Shown in pieces: positions 35,151 through 48,760 of a DNA stretch of 64,000 nt. Positions within the stretch are counted from its first letter, which is position 1, and each line of letters begins with the position of its first letter. The notes under the pieces are model-generated. The model was not told where the DNA came from, searched no databases, and worked only from the letters and a program-made list of their open reading frames with translations. This DNA comes from Metallyticus violacea (taxonomy: Eukaryota > Arthropoda > Insecta > Mantodea > Metallyticidae). The position numbers were made by a program, and so were the translations under genes. The stretch is taken from the NCBI GenBank assembly GCA_030762175.1, contig CM060838.1:23306001-23370000 (forward strand). Direction: 5' to 3'.

Positions 35151-38100
35151 ACGAAAGAGCGGATATTCGTAAGGGAACGGAAAGAACCATCCTAGCATTG
35201 AAGCGACACATCCAAGGTCAGGATGGTCGATCCCAAGAAACATGAATCCGGAACTTCCTGAATGCTAGTCTCAAGTACTACCGCCTGAGCAACACCCTTC
35301 GATATCATTACCTGACTGTAGTCGCGTCTTCCAGGCGTCAAGCTCTCGTCTGGCTGAAGGGGAAATTCTAGAAATTTCATGTGGACGTCGTGTCTGCTGG
35401 CAGTAGACCCACAAATGATAGAAACAGAACTCAGGTTAGATTTCGTTTGTTCAAAGGTGTTTGTTTGAAACATTTAAAAGGTAAACTTGCGCCTTTCAGT
35501 GATGTAACTGTTTTTCATAAACTGGAGAAATAGATTTCAACTCAGGTTTGACTGTTAAGCTGCATCAATATAAAGTCACTCAAATTTAATTAATTAACTA
35601 CCTTGTAACTGTTTCTAGTTGTTGAGCGCAATATAAGGCGTATTCAGTTAAGTTTTCCATTGAGTGGCGCAGTTGAAAATGGAGATAGAGATTTAACAAA
35701 AATTCCGTTAAGGAGATCACAGAGATTCATATATTCCATCACCCATATAGGCTGCCTGTGTTCAAATGATAACTTATGGACAAAACGATAAGGTACAAAT
35801 GGAGAAAAAATAGCTCTGTAAATGTTACCGTATGTCATATAGACATTAAAATGTTGAAAATAATAATATCAGAGTAAATGTGAAATTATATGCAACATAA
35901 AAACAAGTTTAATAGATTTAAAATCGATCGTTAGTACAGATAATAAGTGTATAGTTTTAACTCCTATGCAAATGCATGATCTGCCATACGTGGGTTCTTT
36001 GTTTTCGTTGTGCAATTACCAAAAGTCTAAATGTCACCTGATTCAGACTATTTCCATCTTTGTACGTGAATTAACAAAATACTTAGGCCTCACAGAAATT
36101 AACCTGGTTATGAATTGTCCCTACCCTCTTAGAACATTGCAGTTTGATATACAGTTTCAACAATTGGACAAGGTGAATACAGACTTGTCTATCTGCATTT
36201 TCAAGAAATTTGTTGAGCATCAGGACGATACTTGATTCTCTACAGGCCATTTTCAACAAGACAAGCAGTTTATTACACTTTTCTGCATATTAGAGGTTTC
36301 TTTGATATCTAGCTAAACAGATTACTCCTTTGGTATTTTGGTTTATCGAAATCAGCCATGAATTAAACATCAATATCATAATCAAAATCAAGCATGGCGT
36401 ACTGTATCGAAGTGCCAGATACATGGAGGGCGGGTACGGATGTCTATACAGAAAGGAGATCGTTTTTAGCATCTAATGTGAGATGTTGCAAAGCTCCCAG
36501 ATAAATAGAGTTTTTCACAAGTAAGAGCCAACTTTAATTTCTCATATTTTCTTCACTTTTACAAATAACATCCTCTCTTCAATGCTGTATACAGCATCTA
36601 TCTATTGAGTAAGTGTTCTGGAATATCCTGTGTGTGCCATAATGTCCTTCAACACTCAATTATTAGTATCACTTTCCTTCAGATAGCCTCTCGATTAACA
36701 ATCTCCTAGGTTAAAATCTGGTGATCTGTGGAAAGAAATCAAATTGAATGGGCCTGCTGTAAAACCATTTTGATTACGAATCCGCCAAAAGGCTAAACAT
36801 TATGTTCACATTCGTGATAAGCCTGAATGGAATCTCAGAGGTAATATCATTTCTTTCCGCAAATTGAAATTAATAAAACGCATTTTACTTGAGGTGAATA
36901 TGTGTAATTCAACCATAACAATTAGAAAGCAACAAACACACCAAGTGAAGCAAAAAAAAAAAAAATCATTAGTCATACAATAAACCACTATCAGAGTCTT
37001 CGTATGAACCACAATTAAAAAATAAATCAGATAAATGCGGACTGTAGATTTCTCATATGTCGAGATAATTTATTTCAATATTAATATAACTCTATATAGA
37101 AAGCATACATCATGTAAAGATAATATCCACATTCAAGGAAACTATTTAACAATCAACGTATACAGGCAATACTTTTTCCTCTTGCGTGCTTTTGTTTTTT
37201 TTTTCCGTCATTCACTTGTCCTCTCGAATTATCATATGTCTCAGGTGGATAATACAACTTTAATCAACTATACCGTTTTTATGTGTCTAATTTTTATTTA
37301 AAATGCGTCCTAAAGCATTGACGAATCTCATTCTTAAAAACGTCCCTCTGTACTTTTTATTCTAAATTAAGAAGTAAATAAGCAGCCAAAAAAGAAAATG
37401 TTCCAGACAAAAGAAGACTACTATACTAGATACTAATATTATAGCGCAGTGTATTGAAAAAAATGAGTGCTCAAAATCCCTCAATTGCTTTCTTTAGAAA
37501 GTTGAAATCTTGCAACAGTGTTATATCATGCTATTTGAACGTGTAGGAAATTTTAAAAATAGCCAATGCCTGCATCGAAAGTGCGACGTAAGTAACGTGC
37601 AATATGACCATGTCTATGTAATATGTACTGTCAGTAGAGTGCGTTGCCTTATAAAGAAAAAGCCTTCTGTAGGCACTTTCAATGACGTCCGCTGAACATG
37701 TGGCTAGTGAATAACATTGATATAAACGACATCAAGGCTAGGGGGAAAAAATAGCATTATTTATCAGCTAGCCTGCCTTATGAGTCATATTTTGAATAGG
37801 TTTATTTCTCATTATTAATTACAGTAATCATGGATCTGGATCGAAGGTAATTTGTGGATTAGAAGTGTTTAAAGGCCTGCCTCTCTTTGAAGAGAAGGTG
37901 AATTTATTTATTTTAAAATTACATTATTTTATATAAATAACTTTTATTTCCATGCTATGTTAAGTATGCTGGTTGATATTTTTGTCCTCCCATATAAAGA
38001 AATTATGAAAAAAATAATAAATAAATAAAATAATAAAAAATATATAAATAATACAATTTAGTTTTTTTTTTTTCCTTTTATTTTTCTGCCTTGATATATT

Positions 38101-38253
38101 GTATTCTATTCTATTAGTATTATAACTGTTATGAACAATTCATGTAGATACCTACAGGAGTTCTAATTATAAAAGGTATAAGGCACCTTTTTAAGAAAGG
38201 ATATTATTTATAGAAAATATGAAATAAAAAGGAAAATACAAGGCTTCCAGAAT
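35151..38253. other. no recognised feature
   Basis: About 3.1 kb with only short chance frames; extremely AT-rich at 37900-38060. Confidence 0.5.
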
Positions 38254-38768
38254 ATGTTCTTACTACTCACGCGGGGTTTTTCGTCTCGGCAACTGGATAT
38301 GCCACAGCCGGCCGCGCCTTATGCGTCTTGCGCTATTCGCACTTTTAACCGCATTGTGAATTTCTGTCACAATCTCGTCGGTCGTAACAGTTTTGGGACG
38401 CCCTGTGCCCATCAACTTGAATGGATGTACGACCATGCTTAAATTCAGCGGCCCACTTTTTAACCGTCGAAAACGAAGGGTAATAAGAATCCTTTAATGT
38501 GGAATCTAGGTTATTTTGTATTTCTGTTGGGCTATACCCTTCAAAACGAAGTAGTTTATCACAGCTCGTATTTCAGTTTTATACATTTTGTAGAAAATGT
38601 TAACACTAGTTTGTTTATACAATTGTCACAAACAAGTGACTACACTTACGTGTCTGAAGCTTTACAGCGCGCCATCTAAATGACGATATTTAACTATCAT
38701 AGTAATTTGGCCATCTTTACGACATCTCTGAGTCAGGCGGAGAACTTTTAGAACATCTCTAATAAGCT
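38254..38768 (-). mobile_element. mariner DNA transposon, 5' half of a second copy
   Basis: On the minus strand this matches the 5' end of the mariner at 22382. The terminal repeat GTTCTAAAAGTTCTCCGCCT lies near 38749-38765, followed by the same leader (CTGACTCAGAGATG, GGCCAAATTACTATGA, ATGGCGCGCTG). The transposase start reads MYKTEIRAVINYFVLKG, then after a frameshift DSTLKD and STVKKWAAEFKHGRTSI, and after another GRPKTVTTDEIVTEIHNAV. Homology stops near 38254-38290, so the catalytic part is absent. It belongs to the same family as the first copy but is independently decayed. Confidence 0.85.
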
Positions 38769-41700
38769 TTCTGAATATTCTACTGGGAAACTACAAACTA
38801 AAGAACTAAATTGAAATACATATAGTAATTTTGTTTATTTTAATGAATTTCAGTTGTTTTTGTAACTGGAGTTATAATAGAGATTTAATAGATGAAATAA
38901 TAGAATAACTGTATCACACTGAGTAGAAAAGTCCATTAAAACTCACTCGAATAGCTCTATCCTGGCAAATGTATATTCTTGGTATCTTTAATACTTACAT
39001 CGCTGATCACTATTTTTACAACGAAAAATGTAATTGCCAAAATATTAGTATCTTTTCAGTACTTGCATGATATTATCGCTAATACCACTACAGCCTTTTT
39101 ATAACTGAAATGTCAGGAGGTGCTCATCACGCTAAAAAAAAATTGAATAATCATTATATCACTCTTCTATACAGGTAATTTCATTTAAGAGAATAAATTA
39201 CAAATTTCAAAACGGAATTATCTGAAACAACCAAAAAATATACAAAATTATAATTAAAAAGTATAATGTTGGCTTAAATCTGTTAATGAAGCTAGTTTTA
39301 CATGAATGGTGAAAGCTACAATATATAATATAAAATATAAAAATGTTAATTTACGTGGTAAAAGAGATATAGAAGGTATAAAAATGGGAGGTAGTGTACA
39401 ATGTAGAGGAAAATAAAGAAAAGCATGAATCAGAAGGAAGTAATAAATATATGGCAAATAATGCATGTGCCAGTTCAGTATGGAGGTATTTTAACCATAT
39501 AAGCTGAAATTTACATTTTATTTGCCTTCTCAAGATGAGAAATGTTCCAGTTTCACATAGTTATCTTATCCTAAACAGATAACTGACTCGTGGAAGCAAA
39601 AAGCATGTTCTGCATTCAATTGAAGCATGTCCTATTCTAAAACGACTCAGCAAGACGTGTGTACCGTTATCGTGGTTTAAACATCTAGCAATCGATTGTT
39701 TTAGCATAAATAGCAGTACTCGGAATAATTATGTACTTCTAAGATGATATAGTCAACTGAAAAGAAAACAATTGCTCACTCATTTCAAAGAATATCATAC
39801 ATTTATTGTTCCCTTACGTATTCAAAAAGTGTTGCTGTATTATTATTATTGAATGTGTTCAAAGATCTCGGTTTTTCGGTATATTTGTGGATATGTCTGT
39901 GCGAGAGCAACTTGTGAATTAACAAAATATCATTTGAGCGGGGGGATCTCCTGGTTATGTATGACTCATGTGAAACACGTCACCGGCGCCCGACTGACTG
40001 CCCCTGTTCTCCCGCTGCCCGCATGACCCTTCTCCTCAACCAGGCCAAGGTGCTCTTCCTTTGTCAATTTGTATTTAGTCCCTTATCAATGCACTGTGAA
40101 GACGACCTTATGAAGTAGATATCCCATGAAAATCACTAATTATGCTGTGTATTAGCCATGTCAAGCTTCCGGCCTACGCACTAATGACCGGGGCCCCTAA
40201 AGTCTGTGATTTAAGTATTTATTTTTCATCACCATCATGCGTGTTCTCTTCATGAATTTGATCTACCAACTTAACAGAAAATGTTTCATCTAGCTAGCGA
40301 TTTTCCAATACATCCTTTTCCGGTTGGCTTACACTCTAGTGCAACTTTAGGCATGTTTTATTCACGTGAAATTTTGGAGTTATTCCTGCATTCCTCTATT
40401 TTGTTGTTTATTGAGTATATCTGTAATTCTGAGCTTATAACTTTTTTCATCATTAAGCCAAAATGGATACAACCGTTCCTTCTTAAAATTTTCATTTCTG
40501 AACTTTTATTTTATTTCTTACTTGTAGTAATTCAAGATTCGCTTCCATGCAGCAATACTATCTTTCTTTTGTAATTCTTATGGTGGTCATTAACAGTACT
40601 GGGAAATACCTATACGAAAAAATAGTTAAAAGTAGCAGCTGCTAGAAGGGGAAAGCCTGGACTGTGTAATTAAAAACAATGTTCTGGTTAGCCTTCGGTG
40701 TCCATCGACTTCTGGTAGATATTAAGTAGCTTTTATATTATACAACTTTAAAAATTCAGAAGGAATATTGTATTGTTCTAAATTACATTGTTACAACTTT
40801 TGAAGCAAAACTGAAGTTTTTAAAAAAATAATTGAATTAACAGAAGGTTGGAAGACTCAAAAAAAAAAAAAAAAAAAAACCGACAGAAGTTCTAGTAAGA
40901 GAATCTGCCCATTTTGTGATATGGATGAGGAATGGGTATATGGCCGAATGTTCCCTCTGGAAGTATCTGAAAAAAACGATGTTTCCAGAACATTTTCTCA
41001 AGGGATTAGAGGTCGAATGGCATGCTGAGACGTGTTTTCCGATCACATAAATTGAGTGAATATAGACATTTTCCTAGCCAAAGTGCGGGAAGCTAGAAGC
41101 AATTTATTTTCTGATTAGAATGCAATAACTAGTGCGATTGTAAATAATATGCCAGTTGTTTCCACTAATATATTTGAAAATACCGTTATTCACACTTTAA
41201 TTTTATTTTTACTTTTTATTATATTTGTTTTATATTTTTTCTCTAATTCTGTATCATAAGCATGTACGGTCGACGACCTCCTACACCAAATATATTTGTA
41301 AATATGTATATAGAATTTTATAAAGACACACCTATTATTTGTCAAGATTAACAGAAGCTAAAAAACACTTCAGATTTAAATAGACATATTCACTGTATAA
41401 TAGAGTTTCCGTTTGATTTTAAAAACAAATATCCAATAACAACACGACTATTTTATCTTATCCAACTCTCCATTCTGCTTTGATTTTGGGAGATAAAAGA
41501 ACAATAGGGAAATGGAATAGGTGATCTGTATGGCTCATTATTAAAAATACACTTAATGAGATTAGAACTGTAAATATTTATTATTCATATTTTTCAAGTG
41601 ATTTTCTAGAAATGTGACAAGAATTTTAGTCATGTTGGCAAAGGTATTTTACCGTTTGTGGTAAACGTAGCAACAAATCAACACCAAAGACCGAACGTCT

Positions 41701-41980
41701 GTAATCCATGTCAAAATCAAAATTTTGGCATTGAAAAACTTGGGCCAAATATCGAAAGTGAACGTTGAGCTTTTTATTAAACAATTTACTTTTTGTTTAG
41801 AAAGAGTTATTTTAAGTAAACATACAAATATTTAGTATCTATATATTTTATATCATTTTAGTGCTATAAATTTCAAAAATTTACATTTTGAGTAGGCTTG
41901 TTAGTTCATTTTGAAATCCACTTTGCTCAAATTACTTGAGCAATGGTGTACAAAACCAAAGTCAGTTTCATAGAACATAC
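38769..41980. other. no recognised feature except a poly-A run
   Basis: About 3.2 kb. A GC-richer patch at 39945-40060 (CACCGGCGCCCGACTGACTG) has no recognised identity. Confidence 0.5.
40859..40879. repeat. poly-A run
   Basis: About 21 consecutive A between unique sequences; no element recognised upstream that it would terminate. Confidence 0.9.
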
Positions 41981-41986
41981 TTAACG

Positions 41987-42264
41987 CCACGGGTGACCGA
42001 GATCGTTAAGGCGCGGACTCGTGAGTGGGAGGCCCGGGGTTCGAATCCCGCCAGGATCGTCTTCCCTGACTGGAGCTTTTTCCAGGTTTTCCTCATTCCT
42101 CATAAATGGCAAATGCGAGGGAGGTACCCTAAACTTAGGCCTGGAACGTTTCCTTCCTTAAAAAAATCCTTTCGCAATATATCATTTCATCTCATGTATC
42201 ATCAGTGTCCACCGCCTGTGGTGCCTCAATAGTAAAAACGGGCCTTAAACACTATTAAAAAAAA
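41987..42264 (+). mobile_element. SINE family A copy 4
   Basis: Complete head (GACCGAGATCGTTAAGGCG, then GGGGTTCGAATCCCGCC) and body, ending TAAACACTATTAAAAAAAA. TTAACG on both sides (41981-41986, 42265-42270) may be a short duplication. Confidence 0.87.
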
Positions 42265-42377
42265 TTAACGTGTTTGAGGATTCTTTCGGGCCATAGTCCA
42301 AACATGGTGGCTTTGAAATTCATGGCAGCCACGTTGAGAATAAACATTATTGTCTAAATTATTATTAGTATTATTAA

Positions 42378-42592
42378 ATTCATTTTAAGGACGCTCTTGC
42401 ATTAGCGTCCAATTTATTTCAAGGCATGAAACGGCCGATAAATTTTAAACAGCGGTCTCTGCTTTCAGGAATGAAGTTCCTTTACATGCCGTAAACCCAC
42501 GGGACCAACGCTTTGCTGCACTTCCGAAAGAACGTACGTCCTAAAAAAAATATTCATCGACCCTAGCAGGGTTTGAACCCGCTACCTTGGGA
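42378..42592 (-). mobile_element. SINE family B copy 8, diverged and truncated
   Basis: GGACGCTCTTGCATTAGCGTC, GCATGAAACGGCCGATAAAT, CATGCCGTAAACC, CACTTCCGAAAGAACGTA, and GGGTTTGAACCCGCTACCTTG. Internal deletions and a missing 5' head. Confidence 0.8.
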
Positions 42593-45500
42593 TATCTATA
42601 CATTTTTCTACTAATATTAGTTCACTAAAATGGACGCTTTATAACCGCTCTCTATTATAATTTAGTTTAAAGGTTGCGAAGTCATCGAAGCGAAGTAAAA
42701 GTGGAGTGTTATGTCTAATATCTATTTAAGAGGCCAAGCACAAAATAATACGCATCGCCTTGCATGTTTTTACCCTGTTTTCACTAACTCAGATTATTCT
42801 ATTATATTCATAAAAATAAATATATAAGTAAAGAAAGAGCACAAAGTGACTGTTCACGTTATGCCAGAATAATTTTTGAAGAATACGAGGAATGTTTTAG
42901 GCTCCCAATCAGTCTTATCGCAATAAAAGCACATTTTCACAGTGAAGAATAGTTCGGATTTTTTGTGGAACAGCATTTTCGCTTCCTGACCAACAGGCGA
43001 AAGATTTAACCACTAGCGGTAAAATTGTCTCAATTTTTCAGTCAGTGTACAGCTTTTTGTAGTAGAATCGTACAATAAGTTTGATATTTGCTGCATTTTG
43101 AGTATATGAAGGTGTGTAAAATCCCCAAATTCTGGTTTAAAATACAGATGAAATCAATCGAAGGATAGGCTACGTCAATAGTTGTTTTCCCTAAGACAAT
43201 AACAAGCTCAAACGTATTGGGAAAAAGAAAAGCACGCGCTGCTATATATTTTAATACAACACGAGCTTTGAAATCCTTAACAAAATGTGCATTTTTTAAT
43301 GAAAAAAAATTCTATATATTTTACAGTCCCAAAGGGTGAAAGAAAGTACATCATGGGTAAAAACTGTACATTTTTAATGGGAGCTATTGTCCTATTGGTG
43401 ACCAATTCACCTTTTTTAACACCAGAGTTCGCTTTTGTTTTACAAGTATTTTCAAATAAGAAATGAAGTTATGATAAACACTTTGTTTCAAATAGTGGAT
43501 CACAGCTACAATTGTCTGCTTCATACTAATGGGTTATATTTAAGTCTGAGTTGTCAATTAGAATTCTGGATGCTTTCGTATAAGAAACTCAACACGTGAG
43601 ACATAACCTCTTTACGGATAGTGCATAATATTAAAATCTTTCATCGCATGTTTCGTGTTCGATGTGCCTTGTGATGGTCGCAGAACAATAACTGGGTGTT
43701 ATTACATTCTCGACACTTTAAGGACTATGTCTCAATCTTGTGAACTTTTAATTTTTATTTAGCTCTTTGAATTAAACATAGACTGAGTAACTTTGCTCCG
43801 TTATTGTTCTTGATGAAATTTGAATATGAACGCTAAAACCGCAACAAAAAAGTGACGGTCACAGAATTCTATAACTTAGGAAAAAGTTTAAATAAATGTT
43901 GGGATTTAATACACAAAGCCGTCAGAGGGACAAAAACCATGTTGATAGTGTTATCAATATCGACAAATTCCCTGACAATTTTAGTTACAGATTAATCTTC
44001 TGTATTTTCATGTGTCTTTTTGGGTAGATCAAATGCCTTCTATTTTAGATGCCACCGTTTTAGGTTTATTGAACATATTATTGACATTACCGTAATTTAG
44101 TCATGCCTTACTTTCTTAAAAGAAATTAATTTCTTCCAGTATTTTCTTGGAATTTTTTAATAATTCTATGTGAACGGGCTTCCAAAAAAAAATTCTTTCC
44201 TTCAAAAGTTTACTGTCATCTCAGTTGGACTTTCTTTTCTCCAAAAAAAATGTACTTTGCATTTATAATTGTTATCTCATTATATCATTCGTGTCGTTTT
44301 TATTGTTGCGTTTGTTTTTTTTTTTTTTAAATAGCGAAGTTCCCAAATTTTAGATTGGCATTTGGAAAGATTTCGAAATATTCAGAAACTCTGGAGGAGG
44401 TGTAAGGAGACTATAAGTCAGTATTTCTCACGTCGACATCAGAGTTTGAACACCAGCCAAAAGGCAAGTGGAATGCACCGATCCAGCAGAGCACGTGGTC
44501 TGCATAATGAAGAACAGAGGTCCAAAAGAGCGGTGAAGAAGCTGCTTTTTCTTCAAATACTTGTTAAAATCTAGAATACCAAGATAGAACAAGTAATCTT
44601 AAGCAATTTAACTGGTGTATTCTACAGAATGGAAATTTTGATAGTAAAATTTTGAAAGGAGGATAGTGTTTTAATTCATATGCAATAATCAATATTAATT
44701 TTAGAATTATCTTAGATTTCATTACATGGTCAAAATGGAGGTAAAAATCGATGTAGTAGATTTCGGACAGTAGATCCGAAATTCTAGAGATCTTGGAAGC
44801 CGAAATATCTCATTCAAAAACGTAACTGCTTACAAATCGAAATGCTCACTTCAACTCAGATGTTTCTCCCAGAACTAACCTAAGTTTTACAGAGTAATTC
44901 ACTCAGATGAGTAGTTAGGATTATTTTTGTCTTGTTGGGGCAAGTTCTTCCCTATACTAACATGTGAGCTGGCACATTAGCAACTGCAATGCACGATTTT
45001 CTAAACTTCACTTAACATTTATAAAATTCGCTCTAAATAACACTCAGAAAATCAGAATTAAAATGCAGGTGCAACCCAGACCAAATTGTTGAAGGATATT
45101 CACTTTTAATACTAATAGTATTTTAATTACGGCAGGATAACATTTTTGGGGTTAGGATATATACGGTTTCAAAAAAAAATGCATCCCTGAAGATTCATTT
45201 CTGAATGTCCGAGCTCCTAATCTGGGTAATGGATTTTTATGTAATCTAGAGCAACACAGCTAACTTGTCACAATTTTTTAATTGCGATAAAATCGGACAG
45301 TTAAACGTAAATGAAATCAATGTCAAAGTGCAAATTTTTTCTATAAAGCGAGAATGAGAGTGCTTTTCTGCGTAAAAACAGCTGTTTAATAACACGTGAA
45401 TGTTCACCTTCAGATACAGCTATATAAGGAGTTTAAGCTACACAATTTTCTCCACAGAAGTTCCATAGTAAAACTTTCTATTCTTTTCTGCCTAAGAAAA

Positions 45501-45890
45501 GGTCAGTTATTGTATGCAATATGTCTTCAAGGCAGTCATTCCAAGGACGCTATTTGGGACATCTGCGAAGTAGTGTTTCATTTAAAGATACCATGATGAT
45601 GCATTGTCTGTCTTTGCGTTATTTTATTGGTTCTTATTGCAGTATTTAGTGAGTGACATATTTAAGTCCATTCTATAAGTCTTGTCTTGGCACAAGATGA
45701 TTCATCTGCTATCAATTGATATTCACGGGCAGAGAAGAAATCGTGAGGGATAGCTTTTGTTACTTATTTGGCACTACAGCTATGTGTTAGTTATATTCAC
45801 ACGGACCCCGCTATAGCTCAAGATCTTAAAGAATGCTCATCTAGATTTTTTTTCTGTTTCTTCTTTATTTTATTAATTAATGAATTCTTT
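42593..45890. other. no recognised feature
   Basis: About 3.3 kb of AT-rich DNA with normal CpG; no exon or repeat recognised. Confidence 0.5.
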
Positions 45891-46014
45891 CCAGTAAAAT
45901 ATAGTTCCCGGGCTTACAGGTCATAGTTCAGTTGATGAAAAAAAAGGTGATCAAAAACGTGATTTTTCACCAACTGGGCCACGGTCTACAAACAGGGGAA
46001 CTACATTTTACTGG
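45891..46014. mobile_element. 124-bp foldback (hairpin) element
   Basis: Near-complete inverted repeat. The left arm begins CCAGTAAAATATAGTTCCC, and the right arm, reversed, begins CCAGTAAAATGTAGTTCCC. Further in, CAGTTGATGAAAAA pairs with TTTTTCACCAACTG. The loop is about 20 bases (AAAGGTGATC...). There is no coding content. The strong hairpin could be a tiny MITE or, less likely, a small-RNA precursor. Confidence 0.75.
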
Positions 46015-46612
46015 TTCAACGCCGGCCGTTACAGCCTATGTACGTAAATGAATTCTTTTTCTTTTGTTTTCGCTTTGTGTGTTGCAGTGTTGTTTAATGC
46101 AGCTGCAGTAAATGTCTTAATGTTGTCTTTATTTTTTTGCTTATTTGGAAAACTGCTTGTTTTTTCCTTCTTAGGGCCTTTTGTTTCAAAGTTGATGTTC
46201 AGTTGTTTCATAAATATAAGTTATACAGCTAATGTCAACTACACAAACAACACAATGAACGGAAACGAAAATTTGTTTCCATGTTTTGAAAACGATATCA
46301 CATGCATAAGAATAAAACATACCTATACAAACGTCTACTCTACCTCTTATCTAACTATGAACGGCGTTAAAAGTAATCCATATAGAATAAAGAACGAACA
46401 ATGATTTTTTACATATACATCAAGAACAAAATGCTAGTTGGTATCGTGCATAATCTCTGGCTTTAAGATCGCATTTTGACACACTTCTACTTAACTAGGT
46501 GGATAAATGGAAAGCTACAAGAAATACTTTTGGTCATGCCCTTAAATGAAAACTATATTCTTACCGTTGAATTAAGACTTTGCTGTACATGGCAACTATG
46601 CTATGAATAAAC
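46015..46612. other. no supportable gene
   Basis: Holds a 118-codon frame (46048-46401) with a hydrophobic start and Asn/Thr-rich end, but no homology-like motif, no conserved context and AT-rich codons; treated as chance. Confidence 0.5.
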
Positions 46613-47040
46613 GTGGTGGCTCAGGTATGAACGGGGGTCCCTCATTTAAATCCTTTGTGGACCTTGGATCTTTTTCGTAGTTTTTCCGGTGTTTTAGTCA
46701 AATGCTGGGACGGATCTTTATTTTCAATTTTTTCGCTCCTCCATTTCATTTCATTCTGTTGCAGAGTATAAAATCCCAGAGTGAGATAAGCTGGTGCGAA
46801 GTAACGGTGGCTTGCGCTTTGTAAAGGTTTCTGTCCTTGTGTTGGTGGAGGTGTCTCTTGTAAGGGGATAGAAACTCCTTGGAGGTTGGAAATATTGTTA
46901 GGAACCCAGTTTAGGTCTGTGCCACACCGTCCCTGAAACCTGGGCTCCCGGTGTCTCTCTCATCCTATCCTTTCCTCCCGGTGCCTCCATTTCCCAGTCC
47001 TTGGGCACGACTGAAGTACAGAACATTCCCCCTACGTTCG
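46613..47040 (+). repeat. dispersed repeat family C, copy 4, with possible tRNA-like head
   Basis: Body: TTTCATTCTGTTGCAGAGTA, GCGAAGTAACGGTGGCTTGC, GTAAAGGTTTCTGTCCTTG, AACTCCTTGGAGG, AGGAACCC, CCCGGTGTCTCTCTCATCCT, GGGCACGACTGAAGTACAG. Upstream, GTGGCTCAGGTATGAACGGG followed by CATTTAAATCC could be a decayed box A/box B pair, which would make family C a SINE. That part is inference. Confidence 0.68.
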
Positions 47041-48428
47041 TACCAATCCAAGTTAATATAAAATCAAATCAAGCCGATAGACTGGAGTGTGGCAATACTC
47101 ATATTGCAAGCCAGAAGTGCGGTCTCACGATTACATCTCGCTCGAGTCCCAAACGAAGTTTGCTTTTCGTTCGGATTCAACGTTTGTGCTCAACTTGTCT
47201 AACATCATGGTCATCTGTTTGTTAATTAGATGCTGCAACCTGTTCAATTATACGAACACCCATTTAATTAAAAAAATAAATAAAAATAAAAAAAAGTTTT
47301 GCTAAAAGTTTAAACTTAAAGGGGTCAAAAATTACATGTCCTGCTTCCTGCCACCCATTTTTTTTATTCTTATTTTCAGGACTGTCATGACTTAAATTCA
47401 ATGAGTTGATCTCTGAGATAAAATGTAATATTTTTGTCAGAGAAATTTGATCCTGTGCAGAATTTTTCCTACTACTTTGGTGGACAAAAATTGACTTTGA
47501 TGAGCCTTTATTAATATAGCGGTTTTGTGAAGATTTATCCAAAGAGTTTACAACTTCTGCTCCCCCCCCCCCCATAAATGTTGGAAATGCTCAAAGAAGT
47601 TCATAAAGCTCAGACAAACATACTTCACTTATTAATAAATCAGGCATATTTTGCAAAATCTTGAGCTTTTGAGAGTACTTTTGAATAATAATCTTCCTTT
47701 TTTTCTTTCAATTGGAATTCAATATGCCGGATGATAAACAAAAGGAAAAGTCTTAATATTTGTATACTTTTTCAAATTTGAGATTTTTGTCTAACTTTTG
47801 AGCACAAATTCCTGCTCAAGAAATGCTTTGGTAGTGCCAACAATGTAATCTGTTTTGCTGTACTTTGTTTTTATTTAGATTATATTAGAATAGATTAAAT
47901 TTTGTATTAGCCATTAGAACTGCAATTATTTATGATCCCTATTAGTTTGCTCAAGTAAACTGTCTTTTCACAGAATCATCTTTGAGTTTGCGCAGTTGTA
48001 TCAATAGTTATATTTCAAGTTATATTACATTTTTCAAATTAAATTCTTTGGTCATAGAATTTTCACATTAGAATCTACTAGACACCTCAATTGTGATAGA
48101 GTTATGCCTGTTCTTTCAGCAGAATATGACGAATTATAAAATTTTTGTAAGGTACACGAAGCTAAGGCAAAGTGACAAAGTATCATGTAATGTTTAGATA
48201 CCAACTCCACGTTATGATATATGTTAACTATTTATTGTTATATTATTTTGCAAAATTTAAACAGCAAGATTCTTGGTCATTATTAAACGTAAATATGAGA
48301 TAAAACCTGGACTACAATTATCACTGCATACTGGAGCTGGAAAGGGGACAGTAATCAAATTAACCCTTGACTGAATTTTACTCATGTTCTAATTTCGAAA
48401 TCAATATAGTAAGAGGCATATGATCACA
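47041..48428. other. no recognised feature; CpG density drops here
   Basis: C-run at 47562-47573. CpG is common up to about 47.2 kb and becomes scarce towards 48 kb. No exon recognised. Confidence 0.5.
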
Positions 48429-48760
48429 TGGGCTGGTGCTGTATGCAGCGTGACTGTAACTTGAGCTTTTGAATGATTTCTGCTTCAGCATATGGTATAG
48501 AAGAGGTCTTCTGAGGGCTCAAACTCCTTGAGCAGGGTGCTCTGCCAGAAACATTATTAGGGACCCTGTCTGTGTTCGTGCCTCACCGCTATATCCTGGC
48601 TGTACAGTGCCTCCCTAAATTCATCCTTCTTACCAGAGGTGTCCTCAATGATGCATAAGTAAAGGCCAACCCTTGAGTAAGGCTGAAACACCAAAATAGC
48701 CTCTTCCATACCTGTCAATCCAGTTCAGTCACTTCACCTTCAAGTCATCCCAACGAAGAT
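48429..48760 (+). repeat. dispersed repeat family C, copy 5, CpG-decayed
   Basis: Recognisable by GGCTGGTGC, GGGCTCAAACTCCTTGAGC, GAAACATTATTAGGGACCCT, GTCTGTGTTCGTGCCTCAC, ATATCCTGGCTG, GTGCCTCCC, GAGTAAGGCTGAAAC. Many family CpGs read TG/CA. It lies at the edge of the CpG-poor domain. Confidence 0.62.

Noticed and set aside
46048..46404. 118-codon plus-strand frame with hydrophobic start
   Set aside because: Signal-peptide-like look only; no motif, no exon signals, AT-rich codon use, adjacent to a foldback repeat.
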